NCBI RefSeq assembly: GCF_002213415.1
Contig: NZ_NJGU01000001.1
Location: forward strand, 868,001-932,000
Length of the DNA stretch: 64,000 nucleotides
From: Herbaspirillum robiniae
Lineage (GTDB): Bacteria > Pseudomonadota > Gammaproteobacteria > Burkholderiales > Burkholderiaceae_D
Direction: 5' to 3'
Made by a program: the position numbers and the translations under genes. The stretch's first letter is position 1, and each line of letters begins with the position of its first letter. The notes beneath the pieces are model-generated. The model saw only the letters and a program-made list of their open reading frames with translations, was not told where the DNA came from and ran no database searches. Shown here piece by piece: positions 35,775 through 44,952 of the stretch.

Positions 35775-36580
35775 AATACCGGCACCACCGAGCCGCCGAA
35801 CTGTTTCTGGATGAACTGGCGCACTTCCTCGGACTGGAAGGACTTCACCAGCGGCGCCACCCAGGGGGCCGCCTTGTCCTGCTCGCGCACCACGATGACG
35901 TTGACGTAGGGATTGTGCTCGCGCTTTTCCACCGCGATACCGTCGCGCGTGGCGATCAGGCCGGCCTGGTAGGCGAAGGTATTGATGATGGCGGCGGCGT
36001 CGACGTCTTCCAGCGAGCGCGCCAGCACCACCGAGGCGCTTTCAACCAGCGTGATCTTCTTCTTGTAGCCGGTGACGTCGGCCAGCGAGGCGGTGCCGGT
36101 GTAGGGGTCGAAACCCTCGCGCAGCGTGATCAGGCCGGCGTCGCGCAGCACCACCAGGGCCCGGGTCTGGTTGCTGGGGTCGTTCGGGATGGCGACCTTG
36201 GCGCCGTCGGGCAGCTCCTTGAAGGACTTGTACTTCTTCGAATAGAAAGCGATCGGCGAGATATAGGTATTGCCGACGATCGCCAGCTTGTAGCCGCGCT
36301 GCTTGATCTGGTCGCGCAGGAAGGGAATGTGCTGGAAGGAGTTGGCGTCGAGGTCGCCGTTGTTGAGCGCCTCGTTCGGGCTGGCGGCGCCGGAGATCAC
36401 CACCGGCTGCACGTTCAGGCCGTTGCGCTTGGCCACCTGGGTGACCACCTCCCAGACCTGCTCGTCGATGCCGCCGCGCACGCCCACCTTCAGCACCTTG
36501 GGGTCGGCCGCATGCGCCAGGCCGGCCAATGAAAGCAAGGCGGCGGCGAACAGGGCGCGTACGCGCAGTCGTTGGGTCAT
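35771..36580 (-). CDS. metQ: Methionine ABC transporter substrate-binding protein
   Basis: 269 residues, NlpA/MetQ family. The signal MTQRLRVRALFAAALLSLAGLAHAA has no lipobox Cys, so the mature protein would be free in the periplasm, unlike the E. coli lipoprotein. Conserved segments are VGVRGGIDEQVWE, DLDANSFQHIPFLRDQ, VAIPNDPSNQTRALVVLRDAGLI and INTFAYQAGL. GAGGAAC precedes ATG 36580. First gene of the operon. Confidence 0.94.
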   Translation of the reverse strand: MTQRLRVRALFAAALLSLAGLAHAADPKVLKVGVRGGIDEQVWEVVTQVAKRNGLNVQPVVISGAASPNEALNNGDLDANSFQHIPFLRDQIKQRGYKLAIVGNTYISPIAFYSKKYKSFKELPDGAKVAIPNDPSNQTRALVVLRDAGLITLREGFDPYTGTASLADVTGYKKKITLVESASVVLARSLEDVDAAAIINTFAYQAGLIATRDGIAVEKREHNPYVNVIVVREQDKAAPWVAPLVKSFQSEEVRQFIQKQFGGSVVPVF

Positions 36581-36953
36581 GAAGTTCCTCCGTGTGTGAT
36601 GTGGTTTGTTGTGGTGCGCCGCACCGGCGCTTGGGATGGCCAAGTGTAGAGAGCCGCCCGCGCCCCACCAACGAAGGAATTCATATGTCCTTATGCGCCG
36701 CCGCGCCGCGCGGCCCCGGCAGCGGCGCGCCCGGCCCGGCGACCGGGTCGCCGTCGCCGCCGGGCATCGGGCGCACGGAAGCCAGCGATGCCCTTCTCAC
36801 CGGCAAAGAACATCCGTTCATCAAGCTGTAACAAAAGCTCAATATCATGCTCATCCATGCTGCATAGCCGTATCGATAGTCCTTTACTTGCCTGGGCGAG
36901 CGGACTATTTTTACAAACGTTCAACTATACTGATCATACGTTCAAGCAAAGAA
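36581..36953. other. Divergent regulatory region metQ / SorC-type regulator
   Basis: About 370 bp. Toward metQ it holds the imperfect palindrome AAGGAATTCATATGTCCTT (36674-36692). Toward the regulator it holds the tandem sites at 36917-36945. A 48-codon frame from ATG 36684 has a plausible Shine-Dalgarno but biased, low-complexity content and is not called. Confidence 0.5.
36917..36945. promoter_or_regulatory. Tandem ACGTTCAA sites upstream of the SorC-type gene
   Basis: Two direct copies of ACGTTCAA start at 36917 and 36938, 21 bp apart (two helical turns), ending 8 bp before the regulator ATG. They flank a TGATCA palindrome. Such phasing suits an oligomeric regulator such as the tetrameric SorC/DeoR family, probably the gene's own product. 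Confidence 0.55.
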
Positions 36954-37946
36954 ATGGCTAACGGGGACCGCCAGGAAACAGCCTACATGGCCGTGCGCGT
37001 AGCGCGCCTGTACTACTTCCAGAACATGACCACCGCCGCGATCGCGGAAGAGATCGGCACCTCGCGCGCCACCGTCTCGCGCCTGCTGTCCTTCGCGCTG
37101 GACCGCGGCCTGGTGGAGATCCGCGTGCACGATCCGCAGGAGGTTTCCGGCAACCTGGAAAGCGCCATCGCCGAGCGCTACAAGCTGCGCTCGATCCAGG
37201 TGGTGCCGGTCTCGGCCGCCGCCACCGAGAAGGAAACCCTGCAGCGCGTGGCCGGCCACGCCGCCGCCTACGTCAGCTCGCTGGTGGCGCCGTCGACCGT
37301 GATCGGCCTGGCCTGGGGCACCACGGTGGCCGAGATCGCCGACAAGCTGCTGCCCAAGCACGTGCATGACGTCGACGTGGTGCAGTTGAACGGCTCGGGC
37401 ACCGGCCTGAACTTCGTCAACACCTTCGGCGAATCGATCGTCTCGCGCTTCGCCCAGAACTATGGCGCGCGCGCCCACCACTTCCCGGTGCCGGCCTTCT
37501 TCGACTATGCCGACACCCGCACCGCGCTGTGGCGCGAAAAGAGCATCAAGTCGATCCGCGCGCTGCAGGACAGCGCCTCGATCCTGCTGTTCTCGATCGG
37601 CGCCGAAGCCACCGGCAGCCACGTGCATACCGGCGGCTACCTGGGCGACGAGGAACGCAAGATCATCCGCGACGAAGGACTGGTGGGCGACATCGCCACC
37701 GTCTTCTTCCGCGAGGACGGCACCTGGCGCGACGTCGCATTGAACGCGCGCAGCAGCGGCCCCGACATGGATTGCTTCCAGCGCGCCGCGCACTCGATCT
37801 GCGTGGTCTCGGGCAAGGGCAAGATCCCGGGCTTGCGCGCGGCGCTGCAGGGCGGCTTCATCAACGAACTGGTGATCGACGAACCGAGCGCGCGCCTGCT
37901 GGTCGAGCAGATCCGCGCCGCCGAAGGCAAGGAGCACAACCCATGA
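36954..37946 (+). CDS. SorC/CggR-type transcriptional regulator of the glycerol-phosphate operon
   Basis: 330 residues. The N-terminal HTH is MTTAAIAEEIGTSRATVSRLLSFALDRGLVEIRV, and the C-terminal sugar-binding domain has VIGLAWGTTVAEIADKL and DVVQLNGSG, with the late ALQGGFINELVIDE. Ligands of this family are phosphorylated sugars or polyols. The stop overlaps the ATG of glpD (ATGA). Together with the downstream genes this points to control by a glycerol phosphate-like compound. ATG 36954 is chosen since conserved sequence begins there. Confidence 0.9.
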   Translation: MANGDRQETAYMAVRVARLYYFQNMTTAAIAEEIGTSRATVSRLLSFALDRGLVEIRVHDPQEVSGNLESAIAERYKLRSIQVVPVSAAATEKETLQRVAGHAAAYVSSLVAPSTVIGLAWGTTVAEIADKLLPKHVHDVDVVQLNGSGTGLNFVNTFGESIVSRFAQNYGARAHHFPVPAFFDYADTRTALWREKSIKSIRALQDSASILLFSIGAEATGSHVHTGGYLGDEERKIIRDEGLVGDIATVFFREDGTWRDVALNARSSGPDMDCFQRAAHSICVVSGKGKIPGLRAALQGGFINELVIDEPSARLLVEQIRAAEGKEHNP

Positions 37947-39520
37947 ACGGCGACGGCCTCTATGACATCCTGGTGATCGGCGGCGGCATCAACGGCGCCG
38001 GCGTGGCGCGCGACGCCGCCGGCCGCGGCCTGTCGGTGGCGCTGTGCGAGCAGAACGATTTCGCCGGCGCCACGTCCTCGGCCAGCACCAAGCTGATCCA
38101 CGGCGGCCTGCGCTATCTCGAGTACTACGAATTCCGGCTGGTGGCCGAAGCCCTGTCCGAGCGCGAGCACCTGCTCGACATCGCGCCCCACATCGCCTGG
38201 CCGCTGCGCTTCGTCATGCCGCACGTAGCCGGCCTGCGCCCGCGCTGGATGATCCGCCTGGGCCTGTGGCTGTACGACCATATCGGCGGACGCATCACCC
38301 TGCCCAAATCGAAGGCGCTGCGGCTGGACCGCATGGTGCGTCCCAGCGGCCTGAAGCAGGACATCACGCGCGGCTTCGCCTACTCCGACGCCTGGGTCGA
38401 CGACGCCCGGCTGGTGATCCTCAACCTGCTGTCGGCGCAGGAGCACGGCGCCGAGATCATGCCCCGCACGCGGCTGGCCGACGCCCGCCGCGTGGAGAGC
38501 CAGGACGGCGGCGACAATCACTGGCTGTGCACGCTGGAAAACACCGGCACCGGCCAGCGGCGCGAGCTGAAGGCGCGAACCCTGGTCAACACCGCCGGCC
38601 CCTGGGTCGCGCAGATGGACCGCCGGCTCAATCCGGACGCCGACGGCGGCCGGCATGCGGCCGTCAAGCTGGTGCGCGGCAGCCATATCGTGGTGCCGCG
38701 CCTGTTCTCCGGCGAACATGCCTACATCCTGCAGAACGACGACAAGCGCATCGTCTTCATGATCCCCTACGAGGACCGGTTCACCCTGATCGGCACCACC
38801 GACGTGCCGCAGGAGAACATGGAGCATGGCGCCCGGATCAGCGCCGAGGAAGAGGCCTATCTGCTGCGCGCGGCCAACCGCTACCTGGAACGCCCGATCG
38901 CCGCGGCCGACATCGTCTGGCGCTATGCCGGCGTGCGCCCGCTGTTCGACGACGAGTCCGACAATCCCTCCGCCGTCACCCGCGACTACACGCTGGTGCT
39001 GCAAGACCAGCGCGGCCTGCCCTGCGTCTCGGTCTACGGCGGCAAGATCACCACCTATCGCCGCCTGGCCGAGTCGGTCATGGACAAGCTGGCGCCCTGG
39101 ACCCAAAGCCGCGCGCGCCGGGCCGGCTGGACCGCCAGCGAGGCCTTGCCGGGCGCCGGTTTCAAGCGCGCCGACCGCGCCCGCGAACTGGGCGCGCTGC
39201 AAAAGAAATACGCGCGCTTCGATCCGCATTTCCTGGCCCGGCTGTTCTCCCGCCATGGCCTCAACAGTCACGCCATCCTGCGCGAGGCGCAATCGCCGGC
39301 GGAGCTGGGGCGAGATTTCGGCGGCGGACTGACGCAGCGTGAAGTGGAATACCTGGCCCTGCACGAATGGGCCGCTGAAGCGGACGACGTGCTGTGGCGC
39401 CGGACCAAATGCGGCCTGCACATGAGCGAAGAACAGCGCGCCGCCTTCCAGGACTGGTTCGCGCAGTTCGGCGCCAGCCGCTTCTGCCCCAGCCGCATGC
39501 AGCAAACCCAGGACGCCTGA
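37943..39520 (+). CDS. glpD: Aerobic glycerol-3-phosphate dehydrogenase
   Basis: 525 residues, FAD enzyme at the inner membrane that oxidises glycerol-3-phosphate to dihydroxyacetone phosphate and feeds ubiquinone. The N-terminus DILVIGGGINGAGVARDAAGRG is the FAD-binding fold. GATSSASTKLIHGGLRYLEYYEF and MIPYEDRFTLIGTTD are GlpD signatures. The C-terminal ~120 residues form the cap domain. ATGA overlap with the regulator gene. An ABC importer follows after 135 bp. Confidence 0.96.
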   Translation: MNGDGLYDILVIGGGINGAGVARDAAGRGLSVALCEQNDFAGATSSASTKLIHGGLRYLEYYEFRLVAEALSEREHLLDIAPHIAWPLRFVMPHVAGLRPRWMIRLGLWLYDHIGGRITLPKSKALRLDRMVRPSGLKQDITRGFAYSDAWVDDARLVILNLLSAQEHGAEIMPRTRLADARRVESQDGGDNHWLCTLENTGTGQRRELKARTLVNTAGPWVAQMDRRLNPDADGGRHAAVKLVRGSHIVVPRLFSGEHAYILQNDDKRIVFMIPYEDRFTLIGTTDVPQENMEHGARISAEEEAYLLRAANRYLERPIAAADIVWRYAGVRPLFDDESDNPSAVTRDYTLVLQDQRGLPCVSVYGGKITTYRRLAESVMDKLAPWTQSRARRAGWTASEALPGAGFKRADRARELGALQKKYARFDPHFLARLFSRHGLNSHAILREAQSPAELGRDFGGGLTQREVEYLALHEWAAEADDVLWRRTKCGLHMSEEQRAAFQDWFAQFGASRFCPSRMQQTQDA

Positions 39521-39655
39521 GCGCGCCGCGCGTGAAAACGATTTCAGCCGTTCGTCCCGGATGGGCGGCGAAGCACAGATGAACAAAGGCAGGACGCCCA
39601 CGCCATCGCGCGCGGCGCATCTGCCCACGACTTGATAAGGGATAAGGGACCAGGA

Positions 39656-40708
39656 ATGGCAGCAATTTCCTTGCAGGGGATCACCAAGAGCTGGGGCGAA
39701 GCCCAGGCCGTCAAAGGCATCGATTTCGAGGTGAAGTCGGGCGACTTCACCGTGCTGCTGGGGCCCTCGGGCTGCGGCAAGTCGACCACGCTGCGCCTGA
39801 TCGCGGGGCTCGACATTCCCACCACCGGAACGATCCGCATCGGCGAGCGCGACGTCACCCTGCTGCCGCCGGCGCAGCGCAAGATCGCCATGGTGTTCCA
39901 GTCGTATGCGCTGTTCCCGCACCTGAACGTGCGCGACAACATCCTGTTCGGCGTGCGCGTGCGCAAGGAGCCGAAACAGAACTTCGAGCCGCGCCTGAAA
40001 CGCGTGGCCGACATCCTCGGTCTGTCGCACCTGCTGGACCGCCGTCCGGGCCAGCTCTCCGGCGGCCAGCAGCAGCGCGTGGCGCTGGGCCGGGCGATCA
40101 TCGCCGACGCCCCGGTGTGCCTGATGGACGAGCCGCTGTCCAATCTCGACGCCCAGCTGCGCCAGGAAATGCGGCGCGAGATCCGCGCGCTGCAGCAGCA
40201 GCTGGAGATGACCATGATCTACGTCACCCACGACCAGACCGAGGCCATGAGCATGGCCGACCAGGTGATCCTGCTGCGCGACGGCAAGATAGAGCAGAAC
40301 GCGCCGCCGGCCGAACTGTATGCCCAGCCCGCCACCGAGTTCGCCGCGCGCTTCATCGGCACGCCGCCGATGAACCTGCTGCCGCTGGCGCAGGAGGCGG
40401 CCGGACTGGTGATCGCGGGCAGCGGCGGCCCGGTCGTCGCCGCCGGCAGCGGCAACGAGCAATGGCAGCTGGGCCTGCGCCCCGAACACATCCGCCTGGC
40501 CGACGCCGGCGTGGCCGCGGTGGTCGAGACGGTGGAGTACTTCGGCGCCGACACCATCGTCGGCGCCAGGGCCGGCGCGGCCACCGTGCTGGTGCGCGCC
40601 CCGGGGCAGCTGACGCTGCGCGCGGGCGACCAGGTGCGCCTGGCGTGGGACGCCGGCCATCAATACTTCTTCGACAGGCAGACCGGGATGCGCCGCCATC
40701 CCGGCTAG
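39656..40708 (+). CDS. ugpC: Ugp/Mal-type ABC transporter ATP-binding protein
   Basis: 350 residues, CUT1 carbohydrate-importer ATPase. Walker A GPSGCGKST, Q-loop FQSYALFPHL, signature LSGGQQQRVALGRAI, Walker B VCLMDEPLSNLD, and the switch His in YVTHDQTEAMSMADQ. A C-terminal TOBE/MalK-type domain is present (LRPEHIRLADAG). The substrate assignment (glycerol-3-phosphate or a diester) is from the neighbours glpD and the UgpAE-like permeases. First gene of the importer set. Confidence 0.88.
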   Translation: MAAISLQGITKSWGEAQAVKGIDFEVKSGDFTVLLGPSGCGKSTTLRLIAGLDIPTTGTIRIGERDVTLLPPAQRKIAMVFQSYALFPHLNVRDNILFGVRVRKEPKQNFEPRLKRVADILGLSHLLDRRPGQLSGGQQQRVALGRAIIADAPVCLMDEPLSNLDAQLRQEMRREIRALQQQLEMTMIYVTHDQTEAMSMADQVILLRDGKIEQNAPPAELYAQPATEFAARFIGTPPMNLLPLAQEAAGLVIAGSGGPVVAAGSGNEQWQLGLRPEHIRLADAGVAAVVETVEYFGADTIVGARAGAATVLVRAPGQLTLRAGDQVRLAWDAGHQYFFDRQTGMRRHPG

Positions 40709-40808
40709 TACCGAGTAACAGCGTTAGCGTTTTGGCAGAGCGAGACCCCGAACAATAGCAACCGCCAAGTTGCAGCCAACTTTTCAACCTTATGGGAGAG
40801 ACGCAATC

Positions 40809-42101
40809 ATGCGTAGAGCAATTCTGAAATCCGCGGCCGCACTGGCCCTGAGCGCCGCCTTCGGCGCCAATGCCTTTGCCGCCAATCCGGTCGAAATCAG
40901 CTTCTACTACCCCGTCGCCGTCGGCGGCGCCGTGACCAAGACCATCGACGGCATGGTCGCCGACTTCGAGAAGGCCAACCCGGATATCAAGGTCAAGGCG
41001 GTCTACGCCGGCACCTACCAGGAAAGCATCGTCAAGGCGCTGACCGCGTTCAAGAGCGGCACGCCGCCGACGCTGGCGGTGCTGCTGTCGACCGACCTGT
41101 TCACCCTGATCGACGAGAACGCCATCGTCTCCATCGACAGCCTGGCCTCCTCGGCCGACGACAAGAAGTGGATCGACGGCTTCTACAAGGGCTTCATGGA
41201 GAACAGCCAGACCGGCGGCAAGACCTGGGGCATCCCGTTCCAGCGCTCGACCATCGTCATGTACTACAACAAGAACCTGTTCAAGGAAGCCGGCCTGAAC
41301 CCGGACAAGGCGCCGGCCAGCTGGGCCGAGATGGTCGATGCGGCCAAGAAGCTGACCAAGCGCGATGCCTCCGGCAACGTCAGCCAGTGGGGCGTGAAGA
41401 TCCCCTCGACCGGCTTCGGCTACTGGATGTTCCAGGCCATGGCCGCGTCCAACGACACCATCCTGATGAACAGCGCCGGCACCAAGACCTACTTCGACAA
41501 GCCGGGTTCGGTGCAGGCCCTGCAGCACTGGGTCGACCTGACCACCAAGGACAAGGTGATGCCGGCCGGCTCCATCGAATGGGGCACCACGCCCAAGGAC
41601 TTCCTGGAGCAGAAGGCCGCCATGGTCTGGACCACCACCGGCAACCTGACCAATATCCGCACCAATGCGACCTTCCCGTTCGGCGTGGCGATGCTGCCGG
41701 GCATCAAGCACCCGGGCAGCCCGACCGGCGGCGGCAACTTCTACGTCTTCAACAAGACTTCGCCCGAGCAGCAGGCCGCGGCGCTGAAGTTCATCCGCTT
41801 CGCCGCCGAGCCGGCGCGCGCAGCCCAGTGGTCGATCGCCACCGGCTACGTGGCCCCGCGCCAGGACGCCTGGGATACCCCGGAGATGAAGAAGTACCTG
41901 CAGGAAGTGCCGGCCGCCGACGTGGCGCGCGAACAGATGAAGTACGGCGTGGCTGAACTCTCCACGCACGACAACCAGCGCGTGACCAAGGCCCTGAACG
42001 ACAACCTGCAGGCCGCGCTCTCCGGCACCAAGACGCCCGAGGCGGCGTTGAAGGAAGCCCAGCGCGAGTCGGACCGCATCCTGCGTTCGTATGGCCGCTA
42101 A
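40809..42101 (+). CDS. ugpB: Ugp-type ABC transporter substrate-binding protein
   Basis: 430 residues. Sec signal LKSAAALALSAAFGANAFA, then an SBP_bac family 1 fold: VEISFYYPVAVGGAVTKTIDGMVADFEKANPDIKVKAVYAGTYQ closely resembles UgpB (the WHxM-like aromatic start is replaced by YYPVAVGG). The late SGGGNFYVF-like segment reads TGGGNFYVFNK. GGGAGAG precedes ATG 40809. Symbol is by similarity; the true ligand could be another polyol phosphate. Confidence 0.82.
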   Translation: MRRAILKSAAALALSAAFGANAFAANPVEISFYYPVAVGGAVTKTIDGMVADFEKANPDIKVKAVYAGTYQESIVKALTAFKSGTPPTLAVLLSTDLFTLIDENAIVSIDSLASSADDKKWIDGFYKGFMENSQTGGKTWGIPFQRSTIVMYYNKNLFKEAGLNPDKAPASWAEMVDAAKKLTKRDASGNVSQWGVKIPSTGFGYWMFQAMAASNDTILMNSAGTKTYFDKPGSVQALQHWVDLTTKDKVMPAGSIEWGTTPKDFLEQKAAMVWTTTGNLTNIRTNATFPFGVAMLPGIKHPGSPTGGGNFYVFNKTSPEQQAAALKFIRFAAEPARAAQWSIATGYVAPRQDAWDTPEMKKYLQEVPAADVAREQMKYGVAELSTHDNQRVTKALNDNLQAALSGTKTPEAALKEAQRESDRILRSYGR

Positions 42102-42125
42102 GCAGTACCTGCCGTAACGCTGCAA

Positions 42126-42150
42126 CCGGCCCGCCATCGCGGCGGGCCGG
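42126..42150 (+). promoter_or_regulatory. Intercistronic hairpin after the binding-protein gene
   Basis: Perfect 10-bp stem CCGGCCCGCC/GGCGGGCCGG with loop ATCGC and no T-run, 24 bp after the stop of the binding-protein gene. Similar hairpins after malE-type genes allow higher expression of the binding protein than of the permeases; that is the inferred role. Confidence 0.65.
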
Positions 42151-42209
42151 CAATTGATCCAGGTTTTCCGTACCGGCGCATCGCACGATGTCCGGCGCAA
42201 AGGTCGACA

Positions 42210-43085
42210 ATGAACCGTACCCATTCCTCCGTCACGCCCTGGCTGCTGCTGTTGCCGGCGATGACGCTGCTGGTGGCCTTCACCCACTATCCGGCGATGG
42301 CGACCATCTGGCACAGCTTCTTCTCCACGCCCAAGGGCGCCAATCCGTCGGTTTTCGTCGGCATGGAGAACTACGCGCTGATGATCGACGACCCGGTGTT
42401 CTGGCGCGCCTTCACCAACAATCTCTGGTTCGCGCTGGGCACCATCCCGGTCTCGATCGCGCTGGCCATCACGATGGCGCTGTGGGTCAACGACCGCCTG
42501 CTGGGCCGCGGCCTGCTGCGCCTGGCCTACTTCACGCCGACCGTGCTGCCGATGATCGCGGTGGCCAACATCTGGCTGTTCTTCTACACCCCGCAATACG
42601 GCCTGCTGGAGCAGATCACCGGCGCGCTCGGCCTGCCCTCGCACAACTGGCTGGGCAATCCGGACACGGTGCTGGGCGCCATGATGGTGGTGGCGATCTG
42701 GAAGGAAGCCGGTTTCTTCATGATCTTCTACCTGGCCGCGCTGCAGCAGATCTCGCCGGTGCTGGCCGAGGCCGCCGGGCTGGAAGGCGCCTCGCGCTGG
42801 CAGTATTTCCGGATGGTGCAGTTCCCGCTGCTGATGCCGACCACGCTGTTCGTGCTGATCAACGCGCTGATCAACTCCTTCCGCCTGGTCGACCATATCG
42901 TGGTGATGACCAAGGGCGGGCCGGACAACGCCAGCTCGCTGCTGCTCTACTACATCTATGAAGTCGGCTTCGCCTTCTGGGACTCGTCCTACGCCGCCGC
43001 GCTGACGGTGGTGCTGCTGGCCATGCTGGGCGTCATCGCCTTCGTCAAGTTCCGCATCCTCGACCGCAGGACCCACTACCAATGA
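42210..43085 (+). CDS. ugpA: Ugp-type ABC permease, first subunit
   Basis: 291 residues, six membrane helices. The EAA loop is EAAGLEGASRWQYFRMVQFPLLMP. N-terminal PWLLLLPAMTLLVAFTHYPAMATIWHSFF is typical of UgpA/MalF-type short permeases. Its stop overlaps the next start (ATGA). Confidence 0.88.
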   Translation: MNRTHSSVTPWLLLLPAMTLLVAFTHYPAMATIWHSFFSTPKGANPSVFVGMENYALMIDDPVFWRAFTNNLWFALGTIPVSIALAITMALWVNDRLLGRGLLRLAYFTPTVLPMIAVANIWLFFYTPQYGLLEQITGALGLPSHNWLGNPDTVLGAMMVVAIWKEAGFFMIFYLAALQQISPVLAEAAGLEGASRWQYFRMVQFPLLMPTTLFVLINALINSFRLVDHIVVMTKGGPDNASSLLLYYIYEVGFAFWDSSYAAALTVVLLAMLGVIAFVKFRILDRRTHYQ

Positions 43086-43915
43086 TCTCGCAGACTTCCA
43101 ACCCCTTCGGCGAGCACAACCGCACGCTGGAAACGATTTCGGCCTGGGTGCTGGGCCTGCTGTGGCTGCTGCCGCTGCTGTATGCGGTGTGGACGGCCTT
43201 CCACCCGGCCGAGTTCGCCACGCGCTTTTCGCTCTCGGCGCCGCTGACGCTGAAGAACTTCGCCAACGCCTGGGACGCCGCGCCCTTCCCGCGCTACTTC
43301 CTCAACACCTTCCTGCTGGTGACCATGATCCTGGCCGCGCAGATGACGCTGGCCACGCTGGCGGCCTACGCCTTCGCGCGCTTCGAGTTCCGCGGCAGCA
43401 ATGTGATGTTCATGCTGGTGCTGCTGCAGCTGATGGTGATGCCCGACATCCTGATCGTGGAGAACTACAACACCATGAACCTGCTGGGCCTGCGCGACAC
43501 CATCCTCTCGATCGGCCTGCCCTACTTCGCCTCGGCCTTCGGCATCTTCCTGTTGCGCCAGACCTTCAAGACCGTGCCGCGCGAACTGGACGAGGCCGCC
43601 ACCGTGGAAGGCGCCTCCGCGCTGCAGGTGCTGATGCAGGTCTACGTGCCGCTGGCCAAGCCCATCTACATCGCCTTCGGGCTGGTGTCGATCAGCACCC
43701 ACTGGAACAACTTCCTGTGGCCGCTGATCGTGACCAACTCGGTGGAGTCGCGCCCGCTGACCGTCGGCCTGCAGGTGTTCTCCTCCACCGACCAGGGGGT
43801 GGACTGGTCCATCATCACCGCCGCCACGCTGATGACCTCGGCGCCGCTGCTGCTGGCTTTCCTGCTGTTCCAGCGCCAGTTCGTGCAATCGTTCATGCGG
43901 GCCGGGATCCGCTGA
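43082..43915 (+). CDS. ugpE: Ugp-type ABC permease, second subunit
   Basis: 277 residues, six helices. The EAA loop is DEAATVEGASALQVLMQVYVPLAKP. The segments TLATLAAYAFARFEFRG and WNNFLWPLIVTNS are MalG/UgpE signatures. Couples with the first permease by overlap. A 160-bp gap with A-rich sequence and a TATAAACAATATAAA stretch separates it from the next gene, so a secondary promoter is possible there. Confidence 0.88.
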   Translation: MISQTSNPFGEHNRTLETISAWVLGLLWLLPLLYAVWTAFHPAEFATRFSLSAPLTLKNFANAWDAAPFPRYFLNTFLLVTMILAAQMTLATLAAYAFARFEFRGSNVMFMLVLLQLMVMPDILIVENYNTMNLLGLRDTILSIGLPYFASAFGIFLLRQTFKTVPRELDEAATVEGASALQVLMQVYVPLAKPIYIAFGLVSISTHWNNFLWPLIVTNSVESRPLTVGLQVFSSTDQGVDWSIITAATLMTSAPLLLAFLLFQRQFVQSFMRAGIR

Positions 43916-44076
43916 AAATACGTCAGAAACACGCCAGGAACACGCCAAAATCTTATAAACAATATAAAAAAACAGGACCCGCAGAGGTCCGCTGCAGCAC
44001 ACAAAAAAGCGCCACAAGAAAAAGCAGCGCCACATCGGGCAGACACCGCAAGACCGCAACAGAGCAAGGAAGACCA

Positions 44077-44952
44077 ATGAAACTCATCAGCTGGAACATC
44101 CAGTGGGCCCGCGGCATGGACGGCCGCGTGGATCCTGCCCGCATCGTGCGCGACGCGCGCGCCATGGGCGACTTCGACGTCCTGTGCCTGCAGGAAGTGG
44201 GCGCCAATTATCCCGCCCCCGGGCTGGCCGGCAGCGCCGGCGAGAACCAGTTCGAGCAGTTCGCGCAGCTGCTGCCAGGCTTCACCCCGGTGCCCATCGC
44301 CGGCGTCGACGTCATCGGCGCGGACGGCTCGCGCCGCTGCTTCGGCAACATGGTGCTGTCGCGCCTTCCGGTGCTGCGCGTGCTGCGCCACCAGCTGCCG
44401 TGGCCGGTGGATCCCAACGTGATCAGCATGCCGCGCACGCTGCTGGAGGTGACGCTGGAGTCGCCGCTGGGGCCGCTGCGCGTGATGAATACGCACCTCG
44501 AATATTATTCCGCGCTGCAGCGACGCGCGCAGGTGGAAGCCATCCGCCGCTGCCACGAGGAAACCTGCGGCCGCGCCGCCGGCGAGATGGCGGCCGACCG
44601 CCGCGGCTCGCCCTATCACGCCTTCCCGCACGCGACCAAAACCATCCTCACCGGCGACTTCAACTTCCGCCCGGAAGACCCGCTGCACGCGCGCCTGCAA
44701 GAGCCCTTCCCGGGGCGCGACGGCCGGGACTCGCCGCACGTGCCGCGCCTGGTCGACGCCTGGCGCCATCTCCGTGGGAACCAAGCGCATCCGATCAATG
44801 TCGGTCTGTATGACCGCCAGCAGTGGCCCGAGGCATTCACCTGCGACTTCATCTTCGCCAGCGAAGACCTGCTGCCGCATGTGACCGGTTTCTCGGTGGA
44901 CGGCCATACGCAATCCTCCGACCACCAGCCGCAGTTGCTGGAGCTGCAATGA
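44077..44952 (+). CDS. Endonuclease/exonuclease/phosphatase-fold hydrolase
   Basis: 291 residues, no signal peptide, so cytoplasmic. The DNase I-like metal site is complete: Asn7 in SWNIQWARG, Glu40 in CLQEVG, NTHLEYYS, LTGDFNF and the terminal SSDHQPQL. Members include phosphodiesterases and sphingomyelinase-like enzymes. Between a ugp-like importer and a HAD phosphatase it is a good candidate for splitting an imported glycerophosphodiester, the job of UgpQ in E. coli, whose family is absent here. ATGA overlap with the HAD gene. Confidence 0.85.
   Translation: MKLISWNIQWARGMDGRVDPARIVRDARAMGDFDVLCLQEVGANYPAPGLAGSAGENQFEQFAQLLPGFTPVPIAGVDVIGADGSRRCFGNMVLSRLPVLRVLRHQLPWPVDPNVISMPRTLLEVTLESPLGPLRVMNTHLEYYSALQRRAQVEAIRRCHEETCGRAAGEMAADRRGSPYHAFPHATKTILTGDFNFRPEDPLHARLQEPFPGRDGRDSPHVPRLVDAWRHLRGNQAHPINVGLYDRQQWPEAFTCDFIFASEDLLPHVTGFSVDGHTQSSDHQPQLLELQ

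Noticed and set aside
36684..36831. 48-codon frame with a plausible Shine-Dalgarno in the metQ/SorC-type intergenic region
   Set aside because: The product is Gly/Pro/Ala/Ser low complexity, and the Shine-Dalgarno-like AAGGA is one arm of a palindrome that is better explained as an operator.
43916..44076. Internal promoter in the glycerol-phosphate operon
   Set aside because: The A/T-rich TATAAACAATATAAA stretch is suggestive, but no -35 partner could be placed with confidence.
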